From assembly GCA_015233515.1 (NCBI GenBank), contig JADFXS010000107.1, positions 1-7,851 of the forward strand: DNA of 7,851 bases, in the 5' to 3' direction. A model generated the notes under the pieces. The model did not search any database. It had not been told where the DNA came from and worked only from the letters and a program-made list of their open reading frames with translations. Within the stretch, counting starts at the first letter, position 1; each line of letters opens with the position of its first letter. The DNA is from Deltaproteobacteria bacterium (GTDB taxonomy: Bacteria > Desulfobacterota > Desulfarculia > Adiutricales > JAGVGV01). Both the position numbers and the translations under genes were made by a program. Below, piece by piece: positions 3,639-7,851 of this stretch.

Positions 3639-3660
3639 ACCTAATAAGAAAGTAAAAGCG

Positions 3661-4221
3661 ATGGGCAGGAAGACAACGAAAACCACCTCAAAACTCCCGC
3701 GAGACTGGGAAGCGATCCGCGCCGATTTTGAGGCCAATGGAATGACAATTTCGGCCCTCTCGCGGAAGCATAATGTAAGCCGAAAAGCCATTCAGGTTCA
3801 CATCCGCAAAGATATGTGGATTCAAGATGTTAGCAGTGATTTGCAACGGGCGGTCGAGGCCAAGGTCGCAGGGGTGGTCGCAGGGTGCGACTTGCGTCGA
3901 AAAGCGGGGGCGATCGAAGCTGAAGCACAGCGCCGAGCCGACGTTGAATTCCGGCAGAGAAAAGATTGGGAGCCTCTGCAAAAAAAGCTGAACCTGTGTG
4001 TTTCGGGGCTGCCGGAAAAACCGGAAGAAGAAGACTCCAAACTGAAAACGATCAAGGCGATGATCGCCACAATCAAAGCCGCGGCGGAAGCCATGATGAC
4101 CATCCACGGCGGCGAACGAAAGTCTTGGCGCCTGGACACAGCGTTGCCAACCCCGCCTGGAGCCAAGACTATACTTAGCCCAGAACTGGCGGAAATCGTG
4201 GATAAGATCACTAATGTATAG
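3661..4221 (+). CDS. terS: Terminase small subunit
   Basis: DNA-recognition subunit of the packaging motor. It would bind the phage packaging site and recruit the large terminase. At 186 aa it is within the usual small-terminase range. After a basic N-terminal tail (GRKTTKTTSK), residues 15-54 form a helix-turn-helix: RDWEAIRADFEANGMTIS, then Ala-Leu-Ser-Arg-Lys-His-Asn-Val-Ser-Arg-Lys-Ala-Ile and a closing Lys-Asp-Met-Trp. This is the common small-terminase pattern. The middle looks helical and suits an oligomerisation region. The C-terminal tail (LSPELAEIVDKI) may contact the large subunit. The SD is weak (AAGAAAG at 3645-3651). Its last 8 bases overlap the large terminase start. The two tandem-repeat sets and two hairpins upstream may be its target. 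Assignment rests on the HTH plus position before the large terminase. Confidence 0.82.
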   Translation: MGRKTTKTTSKLPRDWEAIRADFEANGMTISALSRKHNVSRKAIQVHIRKDMWIQDVSSDLQRAVEAKVAGVVAGCDLRRKAGAIEAEAQRRADVEFRQRKDWEPLQKKLNLCVSGLPEKPEEEDSKLKTIKAMIATIKAAAEAMMTIHGGERKSWRLDTALPTPPGAKTILSPELAEIVDKITNV

Positions 4222-5716
4222 GCTCGAAAAAAAAGCAGAGATCGCGGAAGCGATAAAGCTGGCCAAAAGCCAAAGCCCGGACCAAGTGACGGAGACCATG
4301 CGCCGTCTGGCTTTGGGTAGCTTATATTTCTTGCTGGTATTCATCCTGGGACGGGCGGATGTGGATCGGGACTGGATATTTGATCGATGCCAAGAGGTTC
4401 AAGCGGATCCGGACCAGCGGTTGGACCTGTGGGCAAGAGGACATTACAAGTCGACAATTATAACTCTCGCTTTGACAATCCAGGATATCCTCAAGGACCC
4501 GGAAATCACGGTTGGGATTTTCTCCCACACTCGGCCAATAGCCAAAGCTTTCCTGCGGCAAATCAAACGAGAGTTTGAAACCAATGATGCCCTAAAAGCG
4601 CTGTTTCCAGAAATCCTCTGGGGAAATCCTTATAAGGAGTCCCCGAAATGGTCTGAAGATGAAGGCATCGTCGTCAAACGCAAGTCTAACCCCAAGGAAT
4701 CGACGGTTGAGGCCTGGGGACTGGTGGATGGGCAGCCGACCAGCAAGCATTTCAAGCTGCTGGTGTTTGACGATGTGGTGACACGGGAATCGACGGGTAC
4801 TCCTGAAATGATCCAAAAAACCACCGGGGCGTGGGAACTGGCCTTGAACCTGTCAGCTCAGGAGCACAAAGAGCGATACATCGGCCCGCGCTATCACTTC
4901 AACGACACCTATCGGGAAATCATCAACCGCGGAGCAGTAACGCCTCGGATTCATCCCGCTACAATAGACGGAACCGTGGATGGCGAGCCGGTGTTATTGA
5001 CTACGGCGGAACTGGCCAAAAAACGTAAAGATATGGGATCGTACACCTTTGCTTGCCAAATGCTGCTAAACCCAAAAGCCGAAGAGGTCCAGGGCTTTCG
5101 AATTGAGTGGGTCAAATATTGGGGTCGGGAGACCCTTACCGGTCTAAATCTTTACCTCCTTTGCGATCCAGCATCTGAAAAGAAAAAAGACTCCGACTAT
5201 ACCGTGTTCCAGGTAATCGGCCTGGGGCCGGACCAAAATTATTACCTTGCGGATATGGTCCGGGATCGGCTTTCCCTCACCGAACGAGCCAATATCCTCT
5301 TTGCTTTGCATCGTCAATATCGGCCGCTCAAAGTCGGATACGAAAAATACGGCATGCAGGCCGATATTGAACATTTCAAAGATCGGATGGAGCGGGAAAA
5401 CTACCGATTCGAGATCATTGAGCTCGGCGGCCAAATGGCCAAAAATGATCGTATTCGCCGGCTGATTCCGCTTTATGAATTCGGCCGGGTTTATATCCCA
5501 AGGCAGATTCTCCGCAATAATTATGAAGGCCGCGAAGTGGACCTGACGCAGCAATTCATTTATGACGAGTACAATGCTTTTCCTGTTGGAAGCCACGACG
5601 ACATGTTGGACTGCCAGTCCAGAATAGTCGATCCGGAGCTTGGAGTAGTGTTTCCCAAGCCCAAAACCGAATCAGAACACAGCCGGAACCGCCGGCGTGA
5701 CGCGATGGTGATTTAA
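4214..5716 (+). CDS. terL: Terminase large subunit (packaging ATPase and nuclease)
   Basis: ATP-driven motor that pumps DNA into the procapsid through the portal and cuts the genome concatemer. At 500 aa its length is like that of P22-type large terminases. ATPase domain: a Walker A-like loop at 72-81 (LWARGHYKST, K79) in the variant form common in phage terminases; Walker B at 182-187 (LVFDD, D186/D187); and a coupling motif at 222-231 (YIGPRYHFND). RNase H-like nuclease domain: D318 (LLCDPAS) followed by a DSDYT segment, E377 (VGYEKYG), and acidic D462/D463 (SHDDMLDC). All are in the family order with none missing. The C-terminus is basic (RNRRRD), possibly for portal or DNA contact. The start overlaps the small terminase by 8 bases with a poor SD, suggesting coupling. 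The TAATG junction overlaps the next gene by one base. Confidence 0.95.
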   Translation: MYRLEKKAEIAEAIKLAKSQSPDQVTETMRRLALGSLYFLLVFILGRADVDRDWIFDRCQEVQADPDQRLDLWARGHYKSTIITLALTIQDILKDPEITVGIFSHTRPIAKAFLRQIKREFETNDALKALFPEILWGNPYKESPKWSEDEGIVVKRKSNPKESTVEAWGLVDGQPTSKHFKLLVFDDVVTRESTGTPEMIQKTTGAWELALNLSAQEHKERYIGPRYHFNDTYREIINRGAVTPRIHPATIDGTVDGEPVLLTTAELAKKRKDMGSYTFACQMLLNPKAEEVQGFRIEWVKYWGRETLTGLNLYLLCDPASEKKKDSDYTVFQVIGLGPDQNYYLADMVRDRLSLTERANILFALHRQYRPLKVGYEKYGMQADIEHFKDRMERENYRFEIIELGGQMAKNDRIRRLIPLYEFGRVYIPRQILRNNYEGREVDLTQQFIYDEYNAFPVGSHDDMLDCQSRIVDPELGVVFPKPKTESEHSRNRRRDAMVI

Positions 5717-6099
5717 TGGCGGAAATAATTCGCGAAATTGGCACGTATGAAGGCGAGCCGATCCTGCTTATTCGGCGGAAGGTTTATCAGACCGAGCGGG
5801 TTTATGGGATACGGCTGCGGGACGCCTGGCGATTCAGCGCGGATCATAACCCGAACTTCGATCGGTTCATGATGTCGGTCTGCGCGCAGGTTCATGAATA
5901 TCTCGATTTAGGGTTGGTGACCGTTCAGAAAATGGCTGCACTCGCCACTGTGATTGAGGACGGATTGGACGAATTAATCGGCCGACCACCGGAAGACGAG
6001 AAAGAAGAAAGCGGTAAAGCAGTGGGTGAGGCTATCGTGACGATCAACGGGCAAAAGCTGGAATTCGAAGTCGATGAGAGAGGCAACTTCAATGCCTGA
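5716..6099 (+). CDS. Hypothetical 127-aa protein between terminase and portal genes
   Basis: Not recognised. Residues 1-40 look beta-rich (EGEPILLIRRKVY). The middle, about 45-85, looks helical (FDRFMMSVCAQVHEYLDLGL onwards). A charged, disordered-looking linker follows (about 91-101, PPEDEKEESGK), then a short C-terminal beta unit (IVTINGQKLEFEVDERGNF). There is no signal peptide, membrane segment or metal motif. The ATG overlaps the terL stop by one base (TAATG) and the end overlaps the portal start by 8 bases, so it is embedded in the packaging operon and probably made together with it. A head-assembly or packaging accessory role is inferred from position alone. Confidence 0.7.
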   Translation: MAEIIREIGTYEGEPILLIRRKVYQTERVYGIRLRDAWRFSADHNPNFDRFMMSVCAQVHEYLDLGLVTVQKMAALATVIEDGLDELIGRPPEDEKEESGKAVGEAIVTINGQKLEFEVDERGNFNA

Positions 6100-7851
6100 T
6101 ATGGAAGTCGGCATTCGGAAAATGCACGATCCCCTGGCCGCGATATCAGTAGTAGCGCAGTCAGAGGAAAAGGAGAAACCGACTCCAGAACAGGAACTGG
6201 AGAAGAAATATCAGCAGGTGATGAATTGGTGGAGGCAGGCCCGGGATGCGGCCGCGGATGAGCGTCGGGAACGGATGCGCGACCATGAGATTTTTGACGG
6301 CGACCAGTGGCGGGAAGAAGACAAGCAAGTGCTTCAAGAACGCGGTCAATTAGCGTTGGTCTTCAACCGGGTCAAGCCGGCTATAGACTGGATAACGGGC
6401 ACTGAAAAACGAACCCGGGTTGATTACTTTGTCTTACCGAGGACCGCAGATGATGCCAAAGGCGCGGAAGTCAAGACCAAGCTGCTTCGATATTTGGAAG
6501 ACGTCAACAAGGAAGGATTTTCAAGGTCGGATGCTTTCACTGATGCAGTCATTTCCGGGCTTGGCTGGATGGAGATCGGACTGAACGACGATCCAGAGGG
6601 CGAGCCAATTAAAGTTTCCTACGAAGACTGGCGCCATATCTGGATAGATCCAGTATCAACTAAACCGGATTTATCCGATGCCCGATTTCTGTTTCGGAGC
6701 AAGTGGTTGGACTTGGATATTGCAAAGATGATGTTTCAGGGCATAGCTCCCAAAAAAATCCCGGCCATCGAAGCAGCCTCAATAACGGCTGGGATGGTCT
6801 CATCGGATGACCTACCGTGGTCTGATGATCTGGACCTACCCTTTCCTTTCACTCACTGGCCAACCACTGAGTACTCGGGTCGGCCGATGGTCAGAATCTG
6901 GGAGTGCTGGTATCGCCAGCCGGAGCTGGTCAAAGTTCTCAAGGGCGATCGCCTGGGAACCCTGAATGGAACCTATGTGGATGAAAACAGTCCCGTGGTC
7001 AAGCGTCTAGTGGAATTGGGCGTGGCCGAGGTCATTACCAGTATGCGCCTGACAATTCGCCTGATGCTGTTTTGCGCAAGTAGTCCGTTATGGGAGGGGA
7101 CATCTCCATATAACCACAAGCGTATTCCCTTAGTCCCTATCTGGGGATTTCGCAAACGCAAGAATAATACTCCTTACGGCGTGGTTAGGAATCTGCGCGA
7201 TCCCCAGGACGATTTGAACAAGCGCCGTTCTAAGGCTCTCCACATCTTGGCGACCAATAAGGCTATGTTCGAGGATAACGCCATAGAGGACTTAGATAAT
7301 TTCGCTGAAGAAATGCTTAGGCCGGACGGACTTTTGAAAGTCAATGATATCACTAGGGTCAAGTTGATCCGGGAAACGGACCTGGCTGAAGAGCATATCA
7401 AGCTGATGGAACAAGACGGCCAGTATATCGAGATGGTCTCTGGCGTTACGGATGAGCTTATGGGGCGAGATACGAACGCGGTTTCCGGCCGGGCCATCAA
7501 CGCCAGACAAGATCAGGGCCATGTGGTGACAGCCAGATTGTTTGATAATTTGCGTTTTTTCATTCAGCTGGTGGGGGAAATCAAACTTTCCCTGACTGAA
7601 CAGTTTTACACGGATTCAAAAGTTATCCGCATCACCGGTGACAGAAACCGGGTTGATTTTGTCTCGATCAATCAGCCGGCCGCGGATGGGACAATCATCA
7701 ACGACATCACCGCAAGTCAGGCGGATTTTGTCGTGGACACTTCGAGCTGGACAGCGACGGTCAGGCAATCCATGTTTGAAACTCTATCGGATATGACCTC
7801 CAAGTTACCGCCCCAGGTTAGCATTCAACTACTTGATCTCGTGGTCGATCT
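6092..7851 (+). CDS. Portal protein, P22 type; 3' end outside window
   Basis: Forms the dodecameric ring at one capsid vertex through which DNA enters and leaves, and docks the terminase. The frame is open from ATG 6092 through 586 full codons to the window end with no stop or frameshift; P22 portal is 725 aa, so the C-terminal part is missing. Features of the P22_portal family are visible: FDGDQWREED near residues 68-77, the Asn-Arg-Val-Lys-Pro segment (92-96) leading to a Thr-Gly-x-x-x-Arg element, and further on a PIWGF...GVVRNLRDPQDDLNKRRSKAL region. The acidic, charged N-terminal stretch (residues 24-60) is likely helical. The start overlaps the previous gene by 8 bases and has AGAGAGG at 6077-6083. 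ATGs at 6101 and 6122 are alternatives. Confidence 0.92.
   Translation, partial: MPDMEVGIRKMHDPLAAISVVAQSEEKEKPTPEQELEKKYQQVMNWWRQARDAAADERRERMRDHEIFDGDQWREEDKQVLQERGQLALVFNRVKPAIDWITGTEKRTRVDYFVLPRTADDAKGAEVKTKLLRYLEDVNKEGFSRSDAFTDAVISGLGWMEIGLNDDPEGEPIKVSYEDWRHIWIDPVSTKPDLSDARFLFRSKWLDLDIAKMMFQGIAPKKIPAIEAASITAGMVSSDDLPWSDDLDLPFPFTHWPTTEYSGRPMVRIWECWYRQPELVKVLKGDRLGTLNGTYVDENSPVVKRLVELGVAEVITSMRLTIRLMLFCASSPLWEGTSPYNHKRIPLVPIWGFRKRKNNTPYGVVRNLRDPQDDLNKRRSKALHILATNKAMFEDNAIEDLDNFAEEMLRPDGLLKVNDITRVKLIRETDLAEEHIKLMEQDGQYIEMVSGVTDELMGRDTNAVSGRAINARQDQGHVVTARLFDNLRFFIQLVGEIKLSLTEQFYTDSKVIRITGDRNRVDFVSINQPAADGTIINDITASQADFVVDTSSWTATVRQSMFETLSDMTSKLPPQVSIQLLDLVVD

Noticed and set aside
3688..4344. 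218-aa open frame on the - strand, longer than the small terminase gene it covers
   Set aside because: The + strand frame has a small-terminase HTH, overlaps terL in standard fashion and fits the operon. The - strand protein has no recognisable motif and runs into terL.
5144..5596. 150-aa open frame on the - strand within terL
   Set aside because: It lies opposite the nuclease-domain motifs of a clear large terminase and has no supporting motif or SD context.
7174..7500. 108-aa open frame on the - strand within the portal gene
   Set aside because: The + strand reads without interruption as a P22-type portal; the opposite frame is Ser/Arg-rich low-information sequence typical of antisense shadows.

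Overview
This window looks like part of a tailed-phage genome or prophage. Every convincing gene is on the + strand. It runs from the 3' end of a tyrosine-recombinase integrase, through a cluster of small accessory genes, into a DNA-packaging operon that leaves the window inside a P22-type portal gene. The phage has a bacterial host: genes use Shine-Dalgarno (SD) sites, ATGA stop/start overlaps and the standard code, with TGA as a common stop. The host species cannot be named from the sequence. The P22-type portal and a large terminase of about 500 residues suggest a podovirus-like packaging module.

Layout. (1) 1-714: integrase catalytic domain (5' end outside the window) and an excisionase-like helix-turn-helix gene. 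Three helically phased 10-bp repeats span the junction between them. (2) 699-1221: a 17-bp exact direct repeat at 699-715 and 1013-1029 brackets a 46-bp near-perfect palindrome (732-777) and a small CxxC/CxxC zinc-binding-type gene; a 67-aa gene follows. (3) 1211-2710: tightly packed and AT-rich, with overlapping or nearly abutting genes. It contains a 12-codon mini-ORF with a strong SD and several Cys-rich proteins. Three of these genes begin Met-Lys-Gln-Ile-Leu, and three share a CP...C-x-HP...CPL module, which points to tandem duplication with domain shuffling. (4) 2817-3479: a small aromatic-rich protein, a small membrane protein and a second helix-turn-helix protein. (5) 3474-3660: a non-coding stretch with 21-bp and 11-bp tandem repeats and two back-to-back GC-rich hairpins, just upstream of the terminase genes. 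(6) 3661-7851: small terminase, large terminase, an unrecognised 127-aa protein and the portal (586 codons visible, open at the window end). These genes overlap by 1-8 bases and are probably one operon.

How it fits together. The integrase and excisionase-like protein would control insertion and excision. The two terminase subunits and the portal would form the genome-packaging motor. The genes between are accessory in character and their roles are unknown. No repressor, replication gene, tRNA, CRISPR array or insertion sequence was seen. There is no gene-free stretch longer than 300 bases.
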